64,000 bases of DNA from Thermodesulfobacteriota bacterium (lineage in GTDB: Bacteria; Desulfobacterota; GWC2-55-46): assembly GCA_030583865.1 (NCBI GenBank), contig CP129479.1, positions 1,066,744-1,130,743 of the forward strand, in the 5' to 3' direction. Under the pieces are notes generated by a model, which had not been told where the DNA came from, did not search any database, and was given only the letters and a program-made list of their open reading frames with translations. This document shows positions 18,166-25,898 of this stretch, in pieces; positions within the stretch are counted from its first letter, which is position 1; each line of letters opens with the position of its first letter. The position numbers were made by a program, and so were the translations under genes.

Positions 18166-19173
18166 ATGCGAAATCCGATGCCGCTGTTTGCCGTCCTTTT
18201 CTTCACGCTTTCCTTTTTTATAACCCACGAAGTCCATGCCCAGGACGGGCAGGAGATGGCCCGGACCATGCCCGGGGCCCAGGCTGAAAGGCCCTGGCTC
18301 GGCGTTACCATACAGGGCCTCGACCCCGAAAGGGCGGCTGAGATGGGCATGCCAGGGGCCAGGGGAGTGGTCGTCTCGGATGTTGCGGAAGGCTCCCCGG
18401 CCCAGGTTGCGGGGCTCATGCCTGGTGACGTAATAACCGAGGCCGGCGGCCGGGACGTAAGGAGCGCAAGCGACCTCATTACGGCCATACGCTCGGCAGG
18501 GGTCGGCAGGAACATCGAGCTTGACGTGCTGAGGGGCGGGGCAGAGGAGAGCTTCAACGTGCAGCTCTCGGCCATGCCGAAAGGCGCAATGCAGGAGCGC
18601 GGACGCGCCATGATGGGCGGACAAACGGGCGGCATGATGGCGGGAGGATGTCCGATGGGGATGGAGGGGATGGGCCCCATGCGCGGCCACGGCATGGGCT
18701 TCGGTATGGGCCACGGTATGGGAATGACGGGCATGGACATGATGATGGGCCCGCGCGGCAAAAAAGGCGGCATGCCAGGGGCTTTCTATGGTAGAATGAT
18801 GATGGCCGTGAAGGCCCTTGACCTCACCCCCGAGCAGAAGGCGCGGGCTACCGAGCTGTACACGGACTTCAGGAAGCAGGCCATAAGGACCGGCGCTGAC
18901 GTCAAGATCGCCAGGCTTGAGCTCCACGAGCTCCTCAAGGCCGAGCCTGTGAACATGGATAGCGTCACGGCAAAGGTGAACGAGATAACCCGTAAGCAGG
19001 CCGACCTGATGATGGCGGGCATAAGGGGGGTAGAGGAGTTCAAAAAAACCCTTACCCCCGAGCAGCGCGGGCAGTTAAGGGACATGCTCGCGATGGACTC
19101 CGGCGGCGTAGACGACATGGAAGCCATGGCAATGGATTCCGGCGGCATGGACATGACGGACATGCCGGAATAG
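18166..19173 (+). CDS. Exported PDZ domain protein fused to a Spy/CpxP-like helical domain
   Basis: A 335-residue precursor with an unusual composite structure. Residues 1-25 are a signal peptide (VLFFTLSFFITHEVHA). Residues about 38-140 are a PDZ domain (PWLGVTIQGL, GVVVSDVAEGSPAQVAGLMPGDVITEAGGRDV). Residues about 143-200 form a Met/Gly/His-rich linker that could bind copper or other soft metals. Residues about 205-310 are a helical domain with the LTPEQ motif twice (LDLTPEQKARATELY, KTLTPEQRGQLRDM), as in Spy/CpxP chaperones and heavy-metal sensors. The tail repeats MDSGG with Met and Asp. A periplasmic stress or metal-binding adaptor is likely. No protease domain accompanies the PDZ. Confidence 0.8.
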   Translation: MRNPMPLFAVLFFTLSFFITHEVHAQDGQEMARTMPGAQAERPWLGVTIQGLDPERAAEMGMPGARGVVVSDVAEGSPAQVAGLMPGDVITEAGGRDVRSASDLITAIRSAGVGRNIELDVLRGGAEESFNVQLSAMPKGAMQERGRAMMGGQTGGMMAGGCPMGMEGMGPMRGHGMGFGMGHGMGMTGMDMMMGPRGKKGGMPGAFYGRMMMAVKALDLTPEQKARATELYTDFRKQAIRTGADVKIARLELHELLKAEPVNMDSVTAKVNEITRKQADLMMAGIRGVEEFKKTLTPEQRGQLRDMLAMDSGGVDDMEAMAMDSGGMDMTDMPE

Positions 19174-19255
19174 GGACAGCTCCCGGTGTTTTTCCTTAAA
19201 GGCTGCCGGGCGCTCTTTCGGTGGAATTACAGAAAAAAGGAAAGGAGGGGTGCGC

Positions 19256-19324
19256 ATGAAGAGATACTCAATACCCAGGGTCGCCCACTGCAGTGAAGGG
19301 TGTCCAAGACGGTCCCGGGCATGA
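19256..19324 (+). CDS. Possible 22-residue peptide with two cysteines
   Basis: An ORF encoding MKRYSIPRVAHCSEGCPRRS plus two residues, with a very strong ribosome site (AAAGGAGGGG, six bases before ATG; an in-frame GTG is two codons upstream). It ends 50 bases before a strong terminator. The strong initiation signal with such a short product suggests a leader or small peptide, but chance cannot be excluded. Confidence 0.35.
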   Translation: MKRYSIPRVAHCSEGCPRRSRA

Positions 19325-19374
19325 CCTTAAACTGCCCATCTACAATCCCTTCCTTGATGACGCGTCATGAACAG

Positions 19375-19406
19375 AATCCCCGCGGCCTCCCGCGGGGATT
19401 TTTTTA
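19375..19406 (+). terminator. Rho-independent terminator
   Basis: An 11-bp perfect stem (AATCCCCGCGG, loop CCTC, CCGCGGGGATT) followed by a run of seven T. It closes the PDZ-Spy transcription unit. Confidence 0.9.
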
Positions 19407-19410
19407 TCAG

Positions 19411-19433
19411 GCTGCCTCTTTTCAGAGGTTGCC
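19411..19433. repeat. Remnant of the 145-bp element ends
   Basis: GCTGCCTCTT directly joined to TTCAGAGGTTGCC: the two ends of the 145-bp family with the interior missing. Probably an internal deletion derivative, or chance similarity of a short palindrome. Confidence 0.35.
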
Positions 19434-19610
19434 ATCGAGGCGTCGCGCATTGTGCTTGAAGGGTGATTTTGCGCGCTGCAACAGGTTGGCTCCATTTCCC
19501 GGCTCGGCCCATTGATCTCTCCTTAACAGTCGTGAGTCCCCGCCATTTTCCCCTTTTTTCCTGGGCTGGAATGGGTTAACATATCGGTAACCTATTTAGG
19601 GGTCTTTGGA

Positions 19611-20018
19611 ATGGGCATAGAATGGAGCGCCAGCCTGGCAACCGGGCTGGAGTGGCAGGACAGCCATCACAGGGAGCTCTTCAAGCGCATAAACCGCCTC
19701 CTGGACGCCATGGCCACGGGCTATGGGAAGGAAGAGGTGCGCACCCTTTTCAGGTTCCTTGACGAGTACTTCGTCATCCACTTCGAGGCCGAGGAGCGGG
19801 CAATGGAAAGGCACGGCTACCCTGATGCGGCCTTCCACAAGGCCGAGCACGCGCGTTTCATCGAGAACATCTCCCGCCTGAGGAATGAGTTCGAGAAAGG
19901 GCCCTCTTCAAGGCACGTCATCTGGGTGCAGCGCGAGGTAGTTGACTGGCTCATTAACCACATAGGCGACATGGACAAGAAGCTCGGGAGCTTCCTTAAG
20001 TCAGCGGAAGCCGTCTGA
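19611..20018 (+). CDS. Bacteriohemerythrin, first tandem copy
   Basis: A 135-residue single-domain hemerythrin that binds O2 at a di-iron centre; likely roles are oxygen sensing, storage or delivery. Ligand motifs in order: WQDSHHRELFKRINRL, DEYFVIHFEAEERAMERHGYPD, FHKAEHARFIENI and WLINHIGDMDKKLGSF, supplying the His and Glu/Asp set HxxxE, HxxxH and HxxxxD. It is about 75% alike to the gene 85 bp downstream by eye, a clear tandem duplication. Start ATG at 19611 has a weak GGGG site. The gene stands apart from the PDZ-Spy unit because a terminator intervenes. Confidence 0.93.
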   Translation: MGIEWSASLATGLEWQDSHHRELFKRINRLLDAMATGYGKEEVRTLFRFLDEYFVIHFEAEERAMERHGYPDAAFHKAEHARFIENISRLRNEFEKGPSSRHVIWVQREVVDWLINHIGDMDKKLGSFLKSAEAV

Positions 20019-20102
20019 GCGCCGTTTTTATCTTTCCGTGCATGTCCGGTTGAAGCACGCTCTCTCTTTCGATCAGGCGGACTTGCATGAAGGGGGTCTC
20101 GG

Positions 20103-20534
20103 ATGGGCATCGAGTGGAGCAGCCATCTTGCGACCGGGGTTGACTGGCAGGACAGCCATCACCGGGAGCTCTTCAAGCGCATAAACCGCCTCCTGGACGC
20201 CATGGCCGCCGGCTATGGAAAGGAGGAGGTCGCCAGGCTTTTCAATTTCCTGGACGAGTATTTCGTGGTCCATTTCGAGGCCGAGGGGCAGGCGATGGAG
20301 AGGCACAACTACCCCGGCGCGGCCACGCACGCAGCCGAGCACGCTCGCTTCATAGAGAGCATAACCCGGCTCAGGAAAGAGTTCGAAAAGGGGCCCTCCT
20401 TGAAGCTCGTCATAAGCGTAGAGCGCGAGGTAGTTGACTGGCTCCTTAACCATGTCGCAGGCATGGACAAGAAGCTCGGAAATTTCGTAAAATCGGCAGC
20501 GGACGGGCAAGGCGCGCACCCGGCGCGTCCTTGA
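20103..20534 (+). CDS. Bacteriohemerythrin, second tandem copy
   Basis: A 143-residue paralogue of the preceding protein with the same ligands: WQDSHHRELFKRINRL, DEYFVVHFEAEGQAMERHNYP, THAAEHARFIESI, WLLNHVAGMDKKLGNF. The main differences are in the second and third helices and in an extended C-terminus. Divergence is concentrated in a few patches while several 15-20 residue blocks are identical, as expected for a fairly recent duplication or gene conversion. GGGGGTCTCGG precedes the ATG at 20103. Confidence 0.93.
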   Translation: MGIEWSSHLATGVDWQDSHHRELFKRINRLLDAMAAGYGKEEVARLFNFLDEYFVVHFEAEGQAMERHNYPGAATHAAEHARFIESITRLRKEFEKGPSLKLVISVEREVVDWLLNHVAGMDKKLGNFVKSAADGQGAHPARP

Positions 20535-20567
20535 AATCCCACCCTTTACGCCGCACATCCCTTCACG

Positions 20568-21443
20568 TCAGGCCCCGGCTTGCCTTTTCTCAAGCGTTAC
20601 GGCCAGCACGCCCGCGATCACCAGCGCCATTCCTCCTATCTGGACCAGGTCAAGCTCTTCTCCGAGTATGAAGTACGCAAGTACCGCCGTGGATACCGGC
20701 CCTATGAAGCTTATAAGGGCCGCCCTGCTCGCGCCTATCCTCCTTATCCCGAGGGCGAGCGTAAGGACAGGCACGAAGGTGGATACCACCGCCAGCGCAA
20801 CGAGCAAGGTCCAGACCTCCGGCTCTTCCGGGAAGCGCTGTCCCCGCCAGGTCGCCAGGAACGCCATCGTCGCCGCGGTAGTGCCGTAAGCCGCGATCTT
20901 TACTCCGGACACCCGCGTCGAGAGGAACTGCGTGAGTATGTAGCTGAAGGAATAGATGAGCGCTGAAAAGAGCACGAGACCCGCGCCGAGCGCGTATCCG
21001 GGCTCGATGCCGCCATATACCTTGAGGACGAGCGCGAGCCCGGCATACGTCAGGACGAGCGAGACGGCCTTCACCCTTGTGAGCTTTTCCTTAAAGAATA
21101 TTGCCGCAAGGACCGCCACTATCGCGGGATAGGTGTAGAGAATGACCCTCTCGATGGACGCGTCGATATAGAGGAGGCCGTAGAAGTCGGCGAGCGCCGC
21201 AGCGTAGAGCCCGAGAAAGCCGCTCAGCGCCAGGTAAAGGAAGTCCTTCCATGAGACCCTCGGCGAGGGGAAGAAGAAGACGGCGGCCCAGAATAAGGGC
21301 ATGGCAATCGAGAACCGGAGCGCCAGGAGCGTAACCGGGTCGAGCCCGTACCCGTATATGAGCTTGGCGAATATCCCTTTTACCGAAAAGGTCACGGCAG
21401 AGGCCGCGGCCAGGAGATAGCCCGTAAGCAGGTTTCTTTCCAT
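20568..21443 (-). CDS. EamA/DMT-family transporter
   Basis: An inner-membrane permease of 291 residues with about ten hydrophobic helices arranged as two EamA repeats; the second begins near residue 155 (GYALGAGLVLFSALIYSFSY). Typical segments are LLALRFSIAMPLFWAAVFF, RVILYTYPAIVAVLAAIFFKEKL and LISFIGPVSTAVLAYFILGEEL. I start at MERNLLTGYLL (ATG, 21443); the frame stays open upstream into the opposing gene but that part is basic and unlike a membrane protein. Substrate unknown: amino acids or metabolites are common in the family. Confidence 0.85.
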   Translation of the reverse strand: MERNLLTGYLLAAASAVTFSVKGIFAKLIYGYGLDPVTLLALRFSIAMPLFWAAVFFFPSPRVSWKDFLYLALSGFLGLYAAALADFYGLLYIDASIERVILYTYPAIVAVLAAIFFKEKLTRVKAVSLVLTYAGLALVLKVYGGIEPGYALGAGLVLFSALIYSFSYILTQFLSTRVSGVKIAAYGTTAATMAFLATWRGQRFPEEPEVWTLLVALAVVSTFVPVLTLALGIRRIGASRAALISFIGPVSTAVLAYFILGEELDLVQIGGMALVIAGVLAVTLEKRQAGA

Positions 21444-21713
21444 TCCATTCAAAACCGGCTCATCAACGTCAAAAAGATCATTCCCGCGCTCAAGCCGGGC
21501 TGTCCGGCTAAAAACATCGTCAAATAAAGGAAAAATCGGACTTAAGTCACAGCCCTGTCGCACCGGCCCGTCGTATAAGACTTCCGACGGAGAGCGCCAA
21601 TGATAATACCGCGCGCCTGCCCGGTCAAGTGTAAAGCCCCGGGGCGTTCCAGCCGATAATATAACGCGGGCGCGAAGCGGCCCGCAAACAAACCTTAGCC
21701 AGGAAGGTCGAGC

Positions 21714-23114
21714 GTGCAGTCTGCCGTAAACGAGCCCAAGTATCTCAGCCTTGAAGTGCCGAGAAAAATAGCCCTTGCCATACTGTTCATACTCCTTTTC
21801 CTGCTGCCGGCCCTGTCCTACGCGGCCGTGAACCCCCGTGGGATGGAAAACCCCGGGCATTGGATCTCAAGGATGGGAGCCCCTGACGAAATCGTCCTTA
21901 CGCCGGAAGAGGTCCGGGCTTTCAACATTGCGGCGATAGGCATAACAGACCAGATGGCGGAGCTCCTGTCAATGCCGGATACCCTCCCCGGGGAAAAGGT
22001 GTTCGAGTGGATATGGACGGACTTCCTCGCGGACCCGGGGAAGAGGTACGACTCGAAAGGACGGAAGCTCCCGGGGAACTTCTTTATCGACCTGGTCAGG
22101 AACATGGACCTGGACGGGATCGGCAATGAAGTGAAGGTCAGGTACGGCGTGGTCGCCGAGAGGGCGGACATGAGGGGCCTTCCCACTTATGAAGCGATCC
22201 ATTCGAAACCGGGACGCGAGGGGTTCGACTCCATACAGTATTCGAGCCTCTATCCACCGGCGCGCGTTCTTCTCCTCCATACGAGCGAGGACGGGGAATG
22301 GGGCTTTTTCCAGGCAGAGACCCTGAGGGGCTGGTTAAGGATGGACAAGGTCGCATTCGGCGAGCGGAATGCCGTTATGCCCGCCGGCGATGAAGAGTTC
22401 CTCGTCGTAACCGGTAACAGGATTAAAGTGTACGGAGAAAGCGCCCTTGAAAAGCCGATGGCCGAGGTGGTCATGGGCGGCGTATTCGCCATTTCGTCCC
22501 CGGCTGAAGGGAGGTCCCCCTGGAGGGTAAGGTTCCCTGAGCGGCGCCAGGACGGCTCGCTCGCCTGGACAGACGGATACATAAAACCGGACGCCGATGT
22601 CAGCCTCGGTTATCTGCCTTATACGAGATCGAACATAATAAGGCAGGCCTTCAAGATGCTCGGCGAGGAGTACGGCTGGGGCGGGAAAAGAGGCCTCAGG
22701 GACTGCTCGCTTTTCATACAGGACATATTCGCGACGGTCGGCGTGAAGCTTCCGAGGAACTCAAGGCAGCAGGGCGTCACAGGGGAGGTGCTGGCGCACT
22801 TGAACACAGGGAGCGCCAGGGAGGACGTGGCGCTTGCGCTTCGGGGCTCGGACCCGGGCGTAACGCTGCTGACCCTTGACGGACATGTGATGCTTTATCT
22901 CGGCGAATCCGGGGGAAAGCCCTACGTCATACACCAGATATTCGGGTATGCGGACAGGGGCGGCATGCGGCGCGTTGGCAAGGTCGCGGTCACTGGGCTC
23001 GACCTCGGCAGCCGGTCGCCGATAGGCTCGATGAAGCTCCGGCTCCGGGGGGTCACGAAGATGACCATTCCGGAAGAGTTCAGGATAAAAACGGCTCTTG
23101 ACAAGCAGGCCTGA
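21714..23114 (+). CDS. SH3 and NlpC/P60 (C40) peptidase, membrane-anchored or exported
   Basis: A 466-residue cell-wall hydrolase-like protein. An N-terminal hydrophobic stretch (ALAILFILLFLLPALSYA, residues 19-37) is a signal peptide or anchor. The middle (about 60-300) resembles the SH3-type wall-binding part of NlpC/P60 proteins of the YgiM/SH3b class. The C-terminal C40 domain has the catalytic Cys in GLRDCSLFIQDIF, the His in TLDGHVMLYLG and a third polar residue in VIHQIFG. It likely cleaves stem-peptide bonds in peptidoglycan. GTG start with AGGAAGG six bases upstream. A consensus promoter for the next small gene overlaps its last codons. Confidence 0.85.
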   Translation: MQSAVNEPKYLSLEVPRKIALAILFILLFLLPALSYAAVNPRGMENPGHWISRMGAPDEIVLTPEEVRAFNIAAIGITDQMAELLSMPDTLPGEKVFEWIWTDFLADPGKRYDSKGRKLPGNFFIDLVRNMDLDGIGNEVKVRYGVVAERADMRGLPTYEAIHSKPGREGFDSIQYSSLYPPARVLLLHTSEDGEWGFFQAETLRGWLRMDKVAFGERNAVMPAGDEEFLVVTGNRIKVYGESALEKPMAEVVMGGVFAISSPAEGRSPWRVRFPERRQDGSLAWTDGYIKPDADVSLGYLPYTRSNIIRQAFKMLGEEYGWGGKRGLRDCSLFIQDIFATVGVKLPRNSRQQGVTGEVLAHLNTGSAREDVALALRGSDPGVTLLTLDGHVMLYLGESGGKPYVIHQIFGYADRGGMRRVGKVAVTGLDLGSRSPIGSMKLRLRGVTKMTIPEEFRIKTALDKQA

Positions 23115-23125
23115 TTTGCTATAAT
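23098..23125 (+). promoter_or_regulatory. Consensus sigma-70 promoter of the 28-residue peptide gene
   Basis: TTGACA, 16-base spacer, TATAAT: both hexamers are perfect. It overlaps the end of the C40 peptidase gene and leaves a leader of about 100 bases with a CCTCCGGGAGG hairpin. Confidence 0.75.
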
Positions 23126-23231
23126 AATATCACAATCGTAACCCTTCCTCCGGGAGGCAGGCTCTAATACCCCATTAATACATTCGCAATATTGGGGGCA
23201 AAGGCAAGCCAATCAATCAAGGAGGTAGGTT

Positions 23232-23318
23232 ATGAGCACGACAAAAATCTACATCGGCAATGTGGTCATGTTCCTGGCGGTCACTATCGCGCTGGTTGCG
23301 GCGGTCATTGCATCATGA
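23232..23318 (+). CDS. 28-residue single-helix membrane peptide
   Basis: The ORF reads MSTTKIYIGNVVMFLAVTIA then LVAAVIAS: one transmembrane helix with almost no other residues. It has a perfect ribosome site (AAGGAGG, seven bases before ATG), a consensus promoter 107 bases upstream and a strong terminator 34 bases downstream, so it is a complete free-standing gene. I do not recognise a family; small hydrophobic peptides of this size occur as respiratory complex accessory subunits, type I toxins and regulators of membrane proteins. Absent from standard gene calls because of length. Confidence 0.75.
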   Translation: MSTTKIYIGNVVMFLAVTIALVAAVIAS

Positions 23319-23351
23319 CCGGGCATCATGACCGGGGTCCAAAAACTGAAC

Positions 23352-23389
23352 ACGGGGAGGCGACCTTAAGAGTCCTCCCCGTTTTTTTT
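23352..23389 (+). terminator. Rho-independent terminator of the small membrane peptide gene
   Basis: A nine-base perfect stem ACGGGGAGG / CCTCCCCGT followed by eight T. Confidence 0.9.
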
Positions 23390-23457
23390 ACGAGGCCCTT
23401 CCTTGACTTTCCCTTCCCTTTGTAATATCCTGCTTTTATAACCGCCCGATATTGTTG

Positions 23458-23601
23458 AGGCAACTTCTGAAAATTGATCTTTTTCCCGGACTCTTTTTCA
23501 TGCCGGGAAATAAAATGCTCACATATTCCCATATATGCTCCGCTTTTATTTCCCGGCCTTCCTTAGATTGCGGAAAAATCTCTGATTCTTAGAAGTTGCC
23601 T
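23458..23601. repeat. 145-bp palindromic interspersed element, copy 3
   Basis: Begins AGGCAACTTCTGAAAATTGA and ends CTGATTCTTAGAAGTTGCCT. Core: GGGAAATAAAATGCTCACAT, then ATATGCTCCGCTTTTATTTC. It fills most of the gap before the histidine kinase at 23649; only 47 bases separate it from the kinase start. Confidence 0.85.
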
Positions 23602-23648
23602 TAGGATTTTCATTAGCCGCCATCAAGCCTCCGGCGCACGCCCTCAAG

Positions 23649-25898
23649 ATGAACATTGGCAGTAAACTAATACTATCCTTCCTCATAGCAACGCTCCTCC
23701 CGACGGTATTCCTGGCGTTTTTCACCACAAACCTCATAAGCGACAGCAGGCGCGAGGACGCCGAAGAGACCATCGGCAATAACCTCAAGGCCGCATGGAT
23801 GCAATATTATTCCAGGGCCTACCAGATGCAGTACGGTATGCTCCAGGCCTCTACCGAAGGCCACGTGAAAGCGGCCCTGAGGGACCGGGACAAGGCTTGG
23901 CTGAGGTCGCAGCTCATCGCATGGAAGGAATACAGGCCGCACGTGGACCTGTGGGCCGTGCTGGACCCGCGGATGAGGACCATAGCCTCGCTGAACGCGA
24001 AGGATTCCGGCCTTCTGATGCCGATTAACGGCCTTGTCGAAAAGGCGCTCGGCAGCAGGGAGTCGATAATCTCGACGGAGGTCATCCCGCACGAGTTATT
24101 GAAGGCCGAGGGGCTCGCAGGCGCTGCTTCCATTGCCACGGAGGACGGCAGGGTGCTTGGAGACGGCCTCATGCTGGTCGTGGTCACCCCGGTGGTGGAC
24201 GGCGAGGGCAGCGTCCTCGGGGCGATAATATCAGGCGACCTCATCAATAACGATTTTTTCGTGCCGGACAGCCTTGCGGAATCCATATCCGGCTCGATCG
24301 TCGCCATATCCATGGGCGGCACGCAGGTATCGACTAACGGGGTTGACGAAGACGGCGTAAGGGCGGTCGGCCGCCTCATACCCGAGGCGGTCCTCAGCGA
24401 GCTTGACTCCAACCTCGGCTACAGGGGGGAGATAGATATAGCCGGGAAGGCCTATTTGTCCGCGTTCGACCCCATAAGGAACAACGAGGGCCTGGTCGTC
24501 GGCTCGCTTTTCGTCGGCATCCAGAAGGAGAAGTTCGTCGATCTCCAGTATGCGAACATCAAGGCCGTAGCGACCATAGCGCTCATAGGCATCTTCATGG
24601 CCACAGGTGTCGCCTCCTTCCTCACGTACGTCATAACAAGGCCCATACTCTCCCTCAAGAAAAAGGCCCAGCTCGTGGCCGCCGGCGACCTCAACATCAG
24701 GATGGGGCCGGTAAAGTCCGGGAATGACGAGATAGCGGACCTGGCGCGCACCTTCGAGCAGATGGTCGAGAGCCTCCGTGACAAGGAGGAGAGCATCAGG
24801 GTAAGCCAGGAAAAGCTCGCGACACAGAAAAAGCTGGTGGAGTCGATAATAAACAGCCTCCCTTATTCGCTGTACGTCCTCGAGAGGAACAAGTCCGTGG
24901 TAGTCCGGAACAGGCACGCGACCGAGGCCTGCCCTGTCGGGGAATGCGAGGGGCCGGACGGGTGCCTTGAGGAGGACTTCATCTCCCATTTCACGAAGGA
25001 GCTGAAAGAAGAGCTCTCCGGCATGGTAGAGAGCGTCTTCGAGACCGGGGAGACCAGAAGCGCGGAATACAGGCTCAACACGCCTGAAGGGGAAAGGGTC
25101 ATGTTTGCCAGCGTTTTCCCGGTCGTGGCAGGCGGGGCGAGGCCGGCGGAGTTCGTGGTGTGGATGTCAGAGGACATAACCAGGAAAAAGGAGCTCGAAT
25201 CCAACATAATTTCGAGCGAGAAGCTCGCGGCCGTGGGGCAGCTGGCCGCGGGCATAGCCCACGAGGTCAATAACCCGCTCGGGGGCATATTGAACTGCCT
25301 CTATAACCTCAGGAACCGCAAGCTCACCGACGAGCGCAAGGCCGAGTACGTAGATTTCATGGAAGACGGCATCAAGAGGGTCCAGAACATAGTAAGGCAG
25401 CTCCTTGATTTCTCGCAGCAGCACACGCCCGAGCTTTCACTCACCGACATAAACTCCATGATCGAGGGCATAATCCCGCTCTTCAGGCATTCTGTCAGGG
25501 GCAAGGAGGTCCGGCTCCTCGTGAACCTCAGCCAGGGCCTGCCCCGCATACTCGTGGACAGGCACCAGATCGAGCAGATACTCGTGAACCTGATACTCAA
25601 TGCCGTGCAGGCGGTCTCATCCGAAGGCCTCATCGAGGTTACGACAAGGCGGGAGGGGAACTGGTTCTGCATACGGATATCCGACAACGGCTGCGGCATA
25701 CCCCAGGAGAACCTCGGGAGGGTCTTCGACCCGTTCTTCACGACCAAGGGCGTGGGCAAGGGCACGGGCTTGGGCCTTTCGGTGAGCCGTGGTATAATAG
25801 AGCGCCACAAGGGCAGGATAGAGGTCGAAAGCCAGCCGGGCAGGGGCAGCACATTCAGGGTGCTCCTGCCGATCGGCGGAGCGGAGGAAGGGGTTTGA
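23649..25898 (+). CDS. Membrane sensor histidine kinase (Cache-HAMP-HisKA-HATPase)
   Basis: A 749-residue two-component sensor. TM1 is at about residues 5-27 (LILSFLIATLLPTVFLAFFT) and TM2 at about 310-330 (IALIGIFMATGVASFLTYVI). Between them lies a periplasmic Cache-like sensing domain. HAMP follows (TRPILSLKKKAQLVAAGDLN), then a PAS-like region at about 395-510 containing several cysteines (CPVGECEGPDGC). The kinase core has the H box AAGIAHEVNNPLGG with phospho-acceptor H538, N box NLILNAVQAV, ISDNGCGIPQ and GTGLGLSVSRGIIERH. The next gene overlaps its stop, forming a cognate pair. The cysteine cluster may bind metal or sense redox state; that is speculation. Confidence 0.9.
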   Translation: MNIGSKLILSFLIATLLPTVFLAFFTTNLISDSRREDAEETIGNNLKAAWMQYYSRAYQMQYGMLQASTEGHVKAALRDRDKAWLRSQLIAWKEYRPHVDLWAVLDPRMRTIASLNAKDSGLLMPINGLVEKALGSRESIISTEVIPHELLKAEGLAGAASIATEDGRVLGDGLMLVVVTPVVDGEGSVLGAIISGDLINNDFFVPDSLAESISGSIVAISMGGTQVSTNGVDEDGVRAVGRLIPEAVLSELDSNLGYRGEIDIAGKAYLSAFDPIRNNEGLVVGSLFVGIQKEKFVDLQYANIKAVATIALIGIFMATGVASFLTYVITRPILSLKKKAQLVAAGDLNIRMGPVKSGNDEIADLARTFEQMVESLRDKEESIRVSQEKLATQKKLVESIINSLPYSLYVLERNKSVVVRNRHATEACPVGECEGPDGCLEEDFISHFTKELKEELSGMVESVFETGETRSAEYRLNTPEGERVMFASVFPVVAGGARPAEFVVWMSEDITRKKELESNIISSEKLAAVGQLAAGIAHEVNNPLGGILNCLYNLRNRKLTDERKAEYVDFMEDGIKRVQNIVRQLLDFSQQHTPELSLTDINSMIEGIIPLFRHSVRGKEVRLLVNLSQGLPRILVDRHQIEQILVNLILNAVQAVSSEGLIEVTTRREGNWFCIRISDNGCGIPQENLGRVFDPFFTTKGVGKGTGLGLSVSRGIIERHKGRIEVESQPGRGSTFRVLLPIGGAEEGV

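Noticed and set aside
21444-21860. N-terminal extension of the EamA transporter by 139 residues
   Set aside because: The extension overlaps the divergent C40 peptidase gene, is basic and hydrophilic, and ends where a typical transporter start lies.
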